Assembly: GCF_004798665.1 (NCBI RefSeq)
Contig: NZ_CP039292.1
Coordinates: 2,480,001 to 2,544,000 of the forward strand
Length of the DNA: 64,000 bases
Reading direction: 5' to 3'
Origin: Actinomyces procaprae
GTDB taxonomy: Bacteria; Actinomycetota; Actinomycetes; Actinomycetales; Actinomycetaceae
Part shown: positions 18,238 through 27,185 of the stretch, in pieces
How positions within the stretch are numbered: position 1 is the first letter of the stretch
Layout of the letters: each line of letters opens with the position of its first letter
Made by a program: the position numbers and the translations under genes
The notes under the pieces: model-generated
Seen by the model: the letters and a program-made list of their open reading frames with translations, nothing else
Told to the model about the DNA's origin: nothing
Databases searched by the model: none

Positions 18238-20301
18238 TCAGCACCAGACGGCGTCCCTGAGGGCGAGCAGGAAGGTGCGTCCGAAGCGCGTGGTCGGCTC
18301 CAGCACGGCGCTCTCGGCCCACTCGTTCCAGGCGTTGATGAACACCACCCGCTGCTCGGGGTCCCTGGACATCACGGAGTCGATCAGGCCCGCGACCCAG
18401 CGCCGGAAGGTGTATGGGTTGGAGCCGTACCAGGTGTCCGCCGTCCACTGCCGGCGCGCCGTGTTGTCGAAGGCCACCATGGCTCCCGGGTACTCGCTGT
18501 CGTCCAGCGTGCCGGCCATGGCCAGTGACGCCTTGACGGTCTCCTGGTAGCTCATGAAGTTCCCGCGCCAGCGCGAGTCGAGCCCGACCTCGGTCGCGGG
18601 ACCGGCCACCCACGGCAGGTTGTGCGGCGGGAACTGGAGCGTGCCGTCGATGCCGGTCTGGCCGCCGAGGGACTGGATGCCGTCGAACTCCTCCGCAACC
18701 GCCACCGCGAGCACGTACAGCTCGCCGACGCCGGCGTCCCGGGCCTTCTGCCGCCAGGTCGCGACCACCTCCGGGAAGTTCGTCATCTGCGCCGGCCGGT
18801 AGACCGCCAGCACCGCCTTCCCGCCGATCCGCATGTAGCGCGGGTCGAGGAGGAACTCCATGACGTCGTCGATGAAGGTCTGCGCCGGAACCCTCGTGTA
18901 GTCCTGGCCGATGAGGATGTCCGCCGCCCGGCCGTCCCAGCGCCGCGTCCAGTTCTCGTTCGCCCACATGATGCAGTAGGGCTGATCGAGGTCGGATGCG
19001 TGCAGGCGCTCAATGGGGACATTCAGCAGCCTCTCGCCGGAGAACCAGTAGTAGTAGTACATGAAGCCGGCGATGCCGTGTGCGCGGGCCAGGTCCGCCT
19101 GCTTGCGCCGCACCTCGTCGTCGGCGAGGTCGTAGAAACCGAGCTCGGTCGGCAGCTTCGGCTGATAGTGCCCCCGGTACCCCGGGATCGCAGCCGTGAC
19201 ATTCGACCACTCGGTGAATCCCTGCCCCCACCAGCGGTTGTTCTGGGGGGAGTCGTGGAACTGCGGCAGGTAGAAGGGAATCACCTGGGCGCGCGCGTAC
19301 CGCTCCGCCCCACGCTCGAAGCGGGTGTAGGCGCCGGCGGCCTCGGCCTCCCGCCCGCCGAGCTCGGCGACCTCGGCCATGCGCAGGCCCGCCTCCTCGG
19401 TAAGGATGCCCAGCAGGCGCTCGACGGCGTGAGCGGTGGTCCCGTCGACCTGCCCCTTCTCCTCATCGAAGTCAGCGTGCTGCAGGTTCAGCGCGCGCAG
19501 CCCCTGCAGCACGAAGCCGCGAATCCAGTACATGGAGCCGGAGGCGAAGCGCAGCGCGTCCGGATCGTCGAGGGACAGCTCGAGCCTGCGCAGCAGCTGC
19601 TCAACGATGTGCTGGTCCCCGCCCCAGAACTCGGCGCCGACCACGCAGTCGTCGGCGGTGACCAGGCCCAGGGACGAGTCCGAGGCGAAGGCGTTAAGAA
19701 TCTCCTGCACCCGCTGCTGTGAGCCGAGCAGATCGCTCAGCAGCTGGTCCTTCCACCCGGCGCCGTCGCCGGCGAGCTCCGCATGCTCCTCCCGCCAGGG
19801 GCTCCGCTTGGTGTGCACCTTCAGCACGATGTCGTACGGGTCGAGCAGGCCGGCGTTGACCAGCTGGACAGTCGGGAAGATGTCCCGCCCGTGGTTGGCC
19901 ACCTCCACGACCGACACGTGCCCCAGGTGCGGCAGCCGCTCCTGGGGAACCGTGAGCTCCTGTTCGGAGGCGTTGGTGATGAACAGGTCGAAGTCGACGG
20001 GGATGGCCCGCAGGTGCTCGAACAGCTCCTCCATCAGCTCCGGGTAGAAGCAGTGGATCACCACCGCGATCCGGGCCGGGTCGTCATTGACCAGCGAGTC
20101 GTCCACCCGCCAGTGGTCCGGGAAGCCGGAGTTCTGCCGTCCCCCCAGGCGCGAGACGTACTCGTTGAAGTCCGCGCAGTGCTTGCTCTGATAGCCGTGG
20201 ATGCTGCCGCTGGCGACCAGGTTGGCGACGGCGTTGCGTCCCCTGGCGGCGAAGTAGCTGGCTCGGCGTACGAGCCCGGTCTTGGTGACTTTGGTCATCA
20301 C
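18238..20301 (-). CDS. two-domain RgpF-like / WbsX-like glycosyltransferase
   Basis: 687 residues. Residues about 75-315 resemble RgpF, the rhamnan synthesis protein (AVVIHCFYPELMEELFEHL, NHGRDIFPTV, VLKVHTKRS). Residues about 345-680 match the WbsX/GH99-like domain (VIPFYLPQFHDSPQNNRWWG, GFTEWSNV, FMYYYYWFSGERLL, WANENWTRRWDG, VFINAWNEWAE). Both domains occur in rhamnose-rich polysaccharide loci, so this enzyme likely polymerises or caps a rhamnan chain on the cytoplasmic side. Last gene of the minus-strand wzm operon, 6 bp after the next RgpF-like gene. The exact linkage cannot be deduced. Confidence 0.85.
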   Translation of the reverse strand: MMTKVTKTGLVRRASYFAARGRNAVANLVASGSIHGYQSKHCADFNEYVSRLGGRQNSGFPDHWRVDDSLVNDDPARIAVVIHCFYPELMEELFEHLRAIPVDFDLFITNASEQELTVPQERLPHLGHVSVVEVANHGRDIFPTVQLVNAGLLDPYDIVLKVHTKRSPWREEHAELAGDGAGWKDQLLSDLLGSQQRVQEILNAFASDSSLGLVTADDCVVGAEFWGGDQHIVEQLLRRLELSLDDPDALRFASGSMYWIRGFVLQGLRALNLQHADFDEEKGQVDGTTAHAVERLLGILTEEAGLRMAEVAELGGREAEAAGAYTRFERGAERYARAQVIPFYLPQFHDSPQNNRWWGQGFTEWSNVTAAIPGYRGHYQPKLPTELGFYDLADDEVRRKQADLARAHGIAGFMYYYYWFSGERLLNVPIERLHASDLDQPYCIMWANENWTRRWDGRAADILIGQDYTRVPAQTFIDDVMEFLLDPRYMRIGGKAVLAVYRPAQMTNFPEVVATWRQKARDAGVGELYVLAVAVAEEFDGIQSLGGQTGIDGTLQFPPHNLPWVAGPATEVGLDSRWRGNFMSYQETVKASLAMAGTLDDSEYPGAMVAFDNTARRQWTADTWYGSNPYTFRRWVAGLIDSVMSRDPEQRVVFINAWNEWAESAVLEPTTRFGRTFLLALRDAVWC

Positions 20302-20307
20302 AGGTCC

Positions 20308-21141
20308 TTACCACTCGTTGACGTCGGTTCCGAACCGTCGCCGGATGTACTGCGCCGCCTCGGCCGCCTCGGCCTCGGTAGACGGGTGCGTCATGATCGT
20401 GCGCTTGAGGAACGGCACCCCCGACTCGATCAGGTTCTTCCAGCCGTCGACGGTGGGGTTGCCGTACGGCACCCCCAGCTCCGGGCCGGTGACCCAGACC
20501 TCGGTCGAGTAGCACTCGGCGAAGGCCAGGCGGGAGACCCCGATCTCATAGGAGAGGACGACGTCCTCCTTCCCGGGCTCCACGCGAACGGAGTTGAAGA
20601 AGTCCCTCCAGGGCCGCTCGGCGAGAACTCCCCCCCGGTAGGACAGGAAGAAGCTCTGAATGTGGTGGGCGAACTGGAATGACGCGGTCAGGCCGCGGAT
20701 ATCGGGGCCCGGTGCCGCCGCCCACTCCAGGAGCTCGTCGACAGGCGCGAAGGGGCCCAGCAGCGAGTCGTTCGTGAGCAGTACCGTCCCCGCCTCGCGC
20801 ACCTCGGGGAAGCATCCGAGCGCGGTGGCCCACGAGCCGAAGTCGTAGCCGAGGTTCGGCCGCCGAATAACCATGGTGTCCTGCGGGATCCCGGCGGGGA
20901 ACTCCAGCTCCTCCGGGGACTCGCAGGTGGAGATGACCACGGTGGCGTAGCCGGCCGCGTCCAGCCGCAGCAGGTACTCCGACAGCGACCTGGGCTGGCG
21001 CGGGCCGACGGAGAACTGCGCCACCAGCGCCACCCGATCCGCGCCGACCACGGTGGCGGGAGTGCCGCGTTCGATGTGCACGCGTCCACGCGACACCTCC
21101 GACACCAGCGGGCCGCGAGCCCGCAGGCGCAGGGGCCTCAC
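20308..21141 (-). CDS. RgpF-like rhamnan synthesis protein
   Basis: 277 residues with a single RgpF-type domain: VALVAQFSVGPRQPRSLSEYL, RRPNLGYDFGSWATAL, VLLTNDSLLGPFAPV, SFQFAHHIQSFFLSY and YGNPTVDGWKNLI. Probably a rhamnosyltransferase. The GTG at 21141 overlaps the preceding stop (GTGA) and is preferred over upstream in-frame starts that would overlap the coiled-coil gene. It forms a pair with the downstream two-domain RgpF/WbsX protein. Confidence 0.8.
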   Translation of the reverse strand: MRPLRLRARGPLVSEVSRGRVHIERGTPATVVGADRVALVAQFSVGPRQPRSLSEYLLRLDAAGYATVVISTCESPEELEFPAGIPQDTMVIRRPNLGYDFGSWATALGCFPEVREAGTVLLTNDSLLGPFAPVDELLEWAAAPGPDIRGLTASFQFAHHIQSFFLSYRGGVLAERPWRDFFNSVRVEPGKEDVVLSYEIGVSRLAFAECYSTEVWVTGPELGVPYGNPTVDGWKNLIESGVPFLKRTIMTHPSTEAEAAEAAQYIRRRFGTDVNEW

Positions 21142-21428
21142 CGCAGGACTCCCCGCAGGCGGGTCTTGAAGGCGCGCACGGGTGCGGTGACCCGCCACGA
21201 GGAGGAGTGGCGCAGCACGCCCAGCTGCTCCCACGCGCCGGCGATGACCCGGTTCGCGCGGCGCAGCTCCTTCTCGAGCTCCTCGTTGCGCACGGACAGC
21301 TCCGCCATCTCATGCTTCATCTTGCGCAGGGTGGCGCGCAGCTGGCGGATCTCCTCGTCGCGGTCGCGCAGCATCGAGTCCACAGCAGCGTCGATCGGCT
21401 CCTGCGGCACGTTGGCGGGTGTCTTCAT
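21138..21428 (-). CDS. small coiled-coil protein of glycan cluster
   Basis: 96 residues. After a short N-terminus, residues about 20-65 are a continuous charged coiled coil (RDRDEEIRQLRATLRKMKHE, then VRNEELEKELRRANRV). It ends in HSSSWRVTAPVRAFKTRLRG, a segment often seen at the end of rhamnan glycosyltransferases and cluster proteins (S-x-SWRxTAPLR). Start and stop both overlap neighbours by 4 nt (ATGA with wzt, GTGA with the RgpF-like gene), so it is clearly translated within the operon. It may tether the exporter ATPase to the glycosyltransferases or measure chain length; this is inference. Confidence 0.75.
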   Translation of the reverse strand: MKTPANVPQEPIDAAVDSMLRDRDEEIRQLRATLRKMKHEMAELSVRNEELEKELRRANRVIAGAWEQLGVLRHSSSWRVTAPVRAFKTRLRGVLR

Positions 21429-22732
21429 TGCTGTCCTTCCCCGGGGGCGGGAAGCCCCGGACGCTTGCTCCAGTGCCCCGGCACGAGTGTGACCAGGCCG
21501 GGTTCGTCCATGGTCCTGTCGGCGCGCACGATGAGTTCGGTACGCCGGTCGGACAGGTCGAATATCTGCCCGTCCCGGACGAAGCAGGTGGTCAGCCACA
21601 GCCTTCCGGGCTGGAAGACCACCTGATCGATCTTGTAGTCGATGAAGGAGTCACCCGCGTGCAGGGAGTACAGCGTCCCCGCGGCGCGGGAGTTCGGGCC
21701 GGCGACCGTGACGCCACCATCGGTTGAGAAGCCGAGTCCGAGCTCGACGTCGTGCAGGTCCTTCTTGGCCTTGACGTGCACACGCAGGGTCAGCGGCCGA
21801 CCGTAGGTCGCGAAGGCCACCTCCCTGAGATCGCCGTCGAGCAGTTCCACGCCGGTCATGCGGCAGTCCCCGTTGCCCTGATTCAGCTTGTACTGGTCGT
21901 CCTCGGGGAACTCGGCCTCGGGCTGCTCCTGCGCCCGCTGCCGGGCCTCCTTCTCATTGACCGAGCTGAGGTAGGCGGACACGACCTCGTCGGCGTCCCC
22001 GACCATCTGCACCTTGCCGTGGTCCAGCCAGACGACCTCGTCGCACATCTCGGTGGCGAGGGACAGCGAGTGGGTCACCAGCACGATGGTGGTGCCGCGG
22101 TCGCGCAGCTGCCGCATCAGGTCGAAGCACTTGCGCTGGAACTCCTCGTCGCCGACGGCGATGATCTCGTCGACCACCAGGATCTCCGGCTGGATGGCCA
22201 CCGCCGCGGCGAAGCCCAGCCGGACCGTCATACCGGAGGAGTAGACCTTGACGGGCTCGTCAATGAAGTCGCCGATGTCCGCGAAGTTGATGATCCAGTC
22301 GATGGACTCGTCGATCTGCTTCCTGGTGCGTCCGAGGATGGCTCCGTTGAGGTAGATGTTCTCGCGTCCCGTGAGCTCTCCGTGGAAGCCGGCCCCGACC
22401 TCCAGCAGGGCGTCGACCTTGCTGGCGACCATCACCTCACCCTCATTGGGCCGGTACACCCCGGCGAGGATCTTGAGCATCGTGGACTTGCCGGAGCCGT
22501 TGTGCCCGACGAGCCCGAAGGTGATGCCCTTCTTCACGGCGAAGCTGACATCGTCCAGTGCGTGGAAGACGTGGGTGTCGCGGGACCGCCCGCGCACGAA
22601 GCGCTCCTTGAGGGAGTCGCGCCTGTCGGCGTGCAGGGTGAAGCGCTTCGACACGCCACGCACCTCGATTGCGACATCATCCGCGACGTCGGCGTTAGCG
22701 CCGGCCCCGACCGAGACTGCTGCGGTGTCCAT
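21425..22732 (-). CDS. wzt: polysaccharide ABC exporter ATPase with Wzt C-terminal domain
   Basis: 435 residues. The N-terminal nucleotide-binding domain has Walker A GHNGSGKST (76-84), the Wzt/TagH-style signature YSSGM (164-168), Walker B ILVVDE (184-189) and the H-loop THSL. Residues about 285-430 form a Wzt-type carbohydrate-binding domain (MTGVELLDG, LTLRVHVKAK, GTLYSLHAGD), which usually recognises the finished chain end. It pairs with the permease directly upstream (2 nt between genes). It powers export of a lipid-linked polysaccharide across the membrane. The ATG at 22732 fits the family N-terminus. Confidence 0.94.
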   Translation of the reverse strand: MDTAAVSVGAGANADVADDVAIEVRGVSKRFTLHADRRDSLKERFVRGRSRDTHVFHALDDVSFAVKKGITFGLVGHNGSGKSTMLKILAGVYRPNEGEVMVASKVDALLEVGAGFHGELTGRENIYLNGAILGRTRKQIDESIDWIINFADIGDFIDEPVKVYSSGMTVRLGFAAAVAIQPEILVVDEIIAVGDEEFQRKCFDLMRQLRDRGTTIVLVTHSLSLATEMCDEVVWLDHGKVQMVGDADEVVSAYLSSVNEKEARQRAQEQPEAEFPEDDQYKLNQGNGDCRMTGVELLDGDLREVAFATYGRPLTLRVHVKAKKDLHDVELGLGFSTDGGVTVAGPNSRAAGTLYSLHAGDSFIDYKIDQVVFQPGRLWLTTCFVRDGQIFDLSDRRTELIVRADRTMDEPGLVTLVPGHWSKRPGLPAPGEGQQ

Positions 22733-22734
22733 GT

Positions 22735-23565
22735 TCAGATCCTCTCCCCCAGGTCCGCGCCCCAGCGCCGGAACACCAGCACCGCTCCGATGAGTGCGAC
22801 TCCCGCCCACACGCAGCAGGCCAGCCAGTCCCCGATGGACCCGGGCTGCAGCGAATAGACCAGTGAGCGGAACAGGCTGATGAACTGCGCCATCGGCATT
22901 GCCTGGACCAGGTCGTGGGCGGGCAGGCCCCAGACGGACTCGGGAACGATATCGGGATTGTAGATAATGGGGGTCGCGTAGAACATCAGCTGCAGGAATA
23001 CGCCCACCAGGTGGGCGAGGTCGCGGACGTAGATGTTCCAAATGGACAGGATCACGCTGACGGCACCGGTGAATACGACCAGCAGCAGCATGAAGGGCAC
23101 GAGCAGCAGCCAGGTCCATGACACGTTCGTCAGGCAGGCGAGCACCACCAGCAGCAGGCCGACCTCGATGCCCGACTGCACCCCGATCGCGAGGCAGGAG
23201 CCGAGCACCGCCGAGTATGCCGGGAAATAGACCTTCTGCAGCAGGCCCCCGGAGCCCAGCAGCCCGTTGATGCCCGCATTGATCGAGTTCTGGAAGAATC
23301 CCCAGATCGTCAGCCCCGCGAACAGCCAGACGGCGAAGATCCCGATGCCCTCATGGCGGGAGGCGATCGTCGCCGGGACCATTTTGAACAGTCCGCCGAA
23401 GATCAGTGTGTAGATTCCCAGGGACGCCAGCGGCACCACGAGTGACCACAGCCAGCCCAGCGCGGTCCCCTTGAACTTCGACTTGAGGTCGCGCTGCCCG
23501 AAGGCCTGGATGAGGTCCCGCTCCTGCCGGAAGGACCTCCTCGACCTCACGTTCGTCTTGTTCAT
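22735..23565 (-). CDS. wzm: polysaccharide ABC exporter permease
   Basis: 276 residues with six hydrophobic helices of the ABC-2 type. Recognisable segments are RDLKSKFKGTALGWLWSLVVPL, the amphipathic entry helix of Wzm/TagG, and FYATPIIYNPDIVP near the last loops. It forms the channel with the Wzt partner. First gene of the operon ending at 18238. The ATG at 23565 follows a TGAGGA ribosome-site-like sequence. Confidence 0.93.
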   Translation of the reverse strand: MNKTNVRSRRSFRQERDLIQAFGQRDLKSKFKGTALGWLWSLVVPLASLGIYTLIFGGLFKMVPATIASRHEGIGIFAVWLFAGLTIWGFFQNSINAGINGLLGSGGLLQKVYFPAYSAVLGSCLAIGVQSGIEVGLLLVVLACLTNVSWTWLLLVPFMLLLVVFTGAVSVILSIWNIYVRDLAHLVGVFLQLMFYATPIIYNPDIVPESVWGLPAHDLVQAMPMAQFISLFRSLVYSLQPGSIGDWLACCVWAGVALIGAVLVFRRWGADLGERI

Positions 23566-23839
23566 GCAGTCCTCACTTGCCTTGGGGTGCACGCCGGAAC
23601 ACGAACGCACCCGCGGATGAGCTCTTGGAGGGGCTCGCTGCTGGGCTCCCGGACGAGCTCTGAAGGACCCGCGTGCACGCGTCCGCGCCGGACGGACCAG
23701 GCCACCATACCTGCTGCGCGGTGACCACATACCGGACCTGCGGGTGATGTCTCCCGCAGCGTCTCGGGCTGTGTCGCCTCCCGCCGCCGGGTTACCCTGT
23801 GGACGCCCATCTGCGCGAGCAATGCAAGGGAGGACGCGC

Positions 23840-24745
23840 ATGCCGGTGGTGGTGGCCGTCGTCGTGACCTTCAACCCGGATCACGACGTCACCGAGCTGC
23901 TGCGGGTACTGGACCAGCAGTGCGATCGCGTACTCGTCGTCGACAACGGCAGTTCCGCCGCCGTACTGTCCCGCATCGAGGATGCGGCCGCAAGCACCGG
24001 CGCCGAGTTGCTGGCGCTGGGAGGCAACCGGGGCATTGCCGCCGCGCAGAACGTGGGTATTGCGCGCGCCCGCGAGCTGGGCGCATCGCACGTACTGCTG
24101 TCTGACCACGACTCCCTGCCCGCCCCGGGGATGGTGAAGCGCCTCCTGCGGGGCTTCGACTCCACCGGGCGGGTGGCTGCCGTGGGCCCCCTGCCTCAGG
24201 AGGAGCGTGCGGGCGCGGACCAGCTGGTTTACGTGCGCCGCCGCTGGAAGCCGGGCCGCGCCACCCCCGCGGAGCTGGACACCGATCTGCTGGATGTCGC
24301 CTTCCTCATCGCCTCCGGCTGCCTGGTGAGCATGGCCGCGCTGGACGCCGTCGGGGCCATGGACGAGTCACTGTTCATCGACCACGTCGACCTGGAATGG
24401 GGACTGCGCGCCCACCGCGCCGGGTACCGGCTGCTGGTCGCGCCCGCGGCCGGCCTGCACCACTCGCTGGGCGACGACGTCGTCATGCTGCCGGGCCGGT
24501 CGCAGCCGGTGCACGTCCATGGGCCGGCACGCAATTACTACCTGGCGCGCAACACCATCGCCCTGGTCCGCAGGCGGGCCCTGATGCCGTGGCGCTGGCG
24601 GGTGCGCTACGTGTACTGGCTGGCGAAGTACACGGCCTTCAACGGGCTGCTTCCGGATCGCGCCAAGGAGCGCAGGCGCATGCTGCGTCAGGGCATCCGG
24701 GACGGCCTGCGCGGCCGTTCGGGACCGCTCATCCCGCGGGCCTGA
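23840..24745 (+). CDS. family 2 glycosyltransferase, rhamnosyltransferase-like
   Basis: 301 residues. The GT-A fold opens with VVAVVVTFNPDHDVTELL and VLVVDNGSS. LLSDHDSLPAPGMV carries the metal-binding acidic motif (DxDS type typical of rhamnosyltransferases), then LIASGCLVSMAALDAVGAMDESLFIDHVDLEWGLRA and HSLGD. Likely transfers L-rhamnose to a lipid-linked intermediate. The ATG at 23840 has a GGAGG site 6 nt upstream; two earlier in-frame ATGs lack one. It stands alone on the plus strand, divergent from wzm and convergent with the GT-C gene. Confidence 0.85.
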   Translation: MPVVVAVVVTFNPDHDVTELLRVLDQQCDRVLVVDNGSSAAVLSRIEDAAASTGAELLALGGNRGIAAAQNVGIARARELGASHVLLSDHDSLPAPGMVKRLLRGFDSTGRVAAVGPLPQEERAGADQLVYVRRRWKPGRATPAELDTDLLDVAFLIASGCLVSMAALDAVGAMDESLFIDHVDLEWGLRAHRAGYRLLVAPAAGLHHSLGDDVVMLPGRSQPVHVHGPARNYYLARNTIALVRRRALMPWRWRVRYVYWLAKYTAFNGLLPDRAKERRRMLRQGIRDGLRGRSGPLIPRA

Positions 24746-24786
24746 GCGCACCGGCGGCGACGCCGCGCGCATCCTGCCCGGCGGCG

Positions 24787-26247
24787 CTAGGCGAGCGCGC
24801 CCGCTCCGAGCGCGTCGGCGACGACCAGCACCAGCACCAGCGCGCACAGGCACCACAGCACCACCCGCCCACGCCGCTCCAGGGGCTTGAGCAGCAGGGC
24901 CAGTACCAGCACCGTCAGCGGGATCAGCGTGACCCCGTAGCGGGAGGAGACGATGGGGAAGTAGACCTCCTCACGCACCCACGACTGGATCTGGACCAGC
25001 AGGACCACCAGCACCGGCCCCACTGCCGCGGTGCCCGCCAGTACCCGCTCCCGGCCGCGCAGCGCCAGCAGCCCGCAGAAGGGCGCCACGGTGAGCGCCA
25101 GGCCGGCCAGGCCCGCCAGGAGCTGCCCGTAGTAGGTGGTGACGGGGCCACCCTCCCAGGATCCCGTGGTGTACCCGAACACATGAGTCAGCGTCGGCAG
25201 CCACTCGTCGACGGGACTGCCCACGTACTCGGTGTTGTTCTGCCCGAGCACCCGGTTCGTCCAGCCGCTTGGCGTGTGCGCGAGGACGTACCGCCCCCAC
25301 AGCAGGGTCACCAGTCCTCCACCGCTCACGCCGGCGACCACCGTGAGCAGAGGCGACCACCAGCGGCCTTGCCTGCCCACCAGCCGCACCACCGCGACGA
25401 TCACCAGCACCCCGAACACGATCACCAGGGATGCCAGGGTGATCGTCTTGACCAGCCCGGCGCCGGCGCCGGCGAGCAGGGCCAGCAGGGCCGCCGACCT
25501 GCCCGACAGCTCACGCGTGAGCACGATGGCGGAGAGCACTCCGAAGATGAGGAAGGGCGCGTCGGTGGACACGGTTGTGGCCACCATGAGGGTGAAGGGG
25601 TTGGCCAGCACCAGCAGTGTCACCGGCGCGGCGAGGCTGCGCGGCAGGGACCACATGCGCAGCAGGGCGTAGACCATGGCCATCCCGATCGCGACGATGA
25701 CGGCGCAGGACAACCGCATCAGCGTCACCGGATCCAAGGATGTGGCGACCATGCCGAGGCGGGTCAGCAGCGCCACCACGGCGAACAGGCCCGGCGGCTG
25801 CCAGGCGTTGTAGTTCTCGGTGATCACGTCGCTGAATTCCGACCTGTCGGTCACGCCGCACTCGGGCAGCTCGCTGTACACGCTCGCCTGCTTGCGGCAG
25901 GACCACTCCTCAAGCGTGAAGGAGGTGTAGGTGTCGCCCCGGTGGGGAAGCTCCCCGTGCATGATGCGCCACACGTAGTCGATGTGACTCGCCTCGTCGA
26001 TGGGGCTGATCTCGGTGACGCGGTGGATCTGCACCGCCGCGACGGCGAGGGTGAACAGTCCTATCGCCAGGGCGATCCCCGCGTCGGCTCGACGACGACG
26101 CCACAGCGACCCCCACCCGGCGCGCCCGCCGTCACCCGGCCGGCTACGGCGCGACGGCGCAACGGAGTCCGTACCACCCGCCACCATGTTCGTCCTCCTC
26201 ATGAGTCTGCTCACCAGGTCCTGCTCCGACGCCGTCCGTCGGCTCAC
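24787..26247 (-). CDS. multispan membrane protein, GT-C glycosyltransferase-like
   Basis: About 486 residues with roughly eleven helices. The first extracytoplasmic loop holds SPIDEASHIDYVWRIMHGELP, then a long loop with two cysteines (WSCRKQ, LPECGV) and NAWQPPGLFAVV. The pattern matches the protein at 12225-13679 and GT39/DUF2142 proteins, so lipid-linked-sugar transfer outside the membrane is likely. The GTG at 26247 overlaps the upstream stop (GTGA); ATGs at 26202 or 26187 would shorten the cytoplasmic lead without changing the core. Last gene of the 29377-24787 operon. Confidence 0.75.
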   Translation of the reverse strand: MSRRTASEQDLVSRLMRRTNMVAGGTDSVAPSRRSRPGDGGRAGWGSLWRRRRADAGIALAIGLFTLAVAAVQIHRVTEISPIDEASHIDYVWRIMHGELPHRGDTYTSFTLEEWSCRKQASVYSELPECGVTDRSEFSDVITENYNAWQPPGLFAVVALLTRLGMVATSLDPVTLMRLSCAVIVAIGMAMVYALLRMWSLPRSLAAPVTLLVLANPFTLMVATTVSTDAPFLIFGVLSAIVLTRELSGRSAALLALLAGAGAGLVKTITLASLVIVFGVLVIVAVVRLVGRQGRWWSPLLTVVAGVSGGGLVTLLWGRYVLAHTPSGWTNRVLGQNNTEYVGSPVDEWLPTLTHVFGYTTGSWEGGPVTTYYGQLLAGLAGLALTVAPFCGLLALRGRERVLAGTAAVGPVLVVLLVQIQSWVREEVYFPIVSSRYGVTLIPLTVLVLALLLKPLERRGRVVLWCLCALVLVLVVADALGAGALA

Positions 26248-27185
26248 TCGGTCCGCGCCCGCCCGCGGCGCACGGAGAGGACTCCGGCCCCGCCCATCAC
26301 CAGGTCGGCGACGGTCAGTACCACCCGGGACAGCAGCACCACGGCGACGGCGCCGCCGGCGGTCAGCGATCCCGCCAGGACCAGCCCCAGCACGCCTTCG
26401 CGCACGCCTGCGCCGGCAGGCACGAACACGATCAGGAAGCCGACGGTCCAGGCCATGGCGTACCCGCCGATGCACAGCGCCAGCGTGGTCGCCGAGCCGG
26501 TCATCCCGATGCCGACCGCCAGCAGCCACACCTGTACTCCGGCGACCGCCCAGGCGACGAGCGTCCATGCCGTGCAGGCGCCGATACCGGACCAGCTGAC
26601 CGGGTGCTCCAGCGGCGGCCGCCCCGCGAGCCGGAGCACGAGCGCCAGCAGCCGGTTGAGAACCGGCGGCAGCAGCATGATGATGAACACCGGCAGCGTC
26701 CAGCTCACCCAGCCGTAGCTGTCACGCAGCCGCTCCGAGGCGAATGGCATGGTCACCACTGCCAGGGCGGCACCGGTGACGATGGAGACGATCACGGTCA
26801 CGGCCATGACGGAGACGGAGCGGCGGCGCGGGATGTCGTGGTCCGCGCCGAGCTCCGCCGCGGCGAGGATGTTCCACACCCCGCCGGGCATGTACTTGCC
26901 CAGCTGGGAGACGAAGAAGACCCGGAAGGCCGCGCTGGGAGGAAGCGTCGTGCCCATATCCGCCAGCAGCACCCGCCACGCCAGCATGGTCAGCAGCACG
27001 TAGACGACGGCGGCGAGCAGCGAGCCCAGCAGCAGCAGCGGGCTCATGCCGGCCAGTGCGTCAACAATGTCATCCCACTGGGAGACGACTGCGTACACGG
27101 CCAGCGCAACCACGATCACCAGGAAGCCGACCCGGACCGGTGTGGAGTGCAGCGCCCCCATGGTCTTGCCGATCAGCGAGCTCAC
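26244..27185 (-). CDS. flippase-like UPF0104/YbhN family membrane protein
   Basis: 313 residues, about eight helices. SQLGKYMPGGVWNILAAAEL is the signature loop of the lysylphosphatidylglycerol-synthase TM / UPF0104 family, followed by VPAGAGVREGVLG, which resembles the second conserved loop. Members next to glycosyltransferases are thought to translocate or recycle lipid-linked sugars, but no activity is proven here. Overlaps both neighbours by 4 nt. Confidence 0.82.
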   Translation of the reverse strand: MSSLIGKTMGALHSTPVRVGFLVIVVALAVYAVVSQWDDIVDALAGMSPLLLLGSLLAAVVYVLLTMLAWRVLLADMGTTLPPSAAFRVFFVSQLGKYMPGGVWNILAAAELGADHDIPRRRSVSVMAVTVIVSIVTGAALAVVTMPFASERLRDSYGWVSWTLPVFIIMLLPPVLNRLLALVLRLAGRPPLEHPVSWSGIGACTAWTLVAWAVAGVQVWLLAVGIGMTGSATTLALCIGGYAMAWTVGFLIVFVPAGAGVREGVLGLVLAGSLTAGGAVAVVLLSRVVLTVADLVMGGAGVLSVRRGRARTE

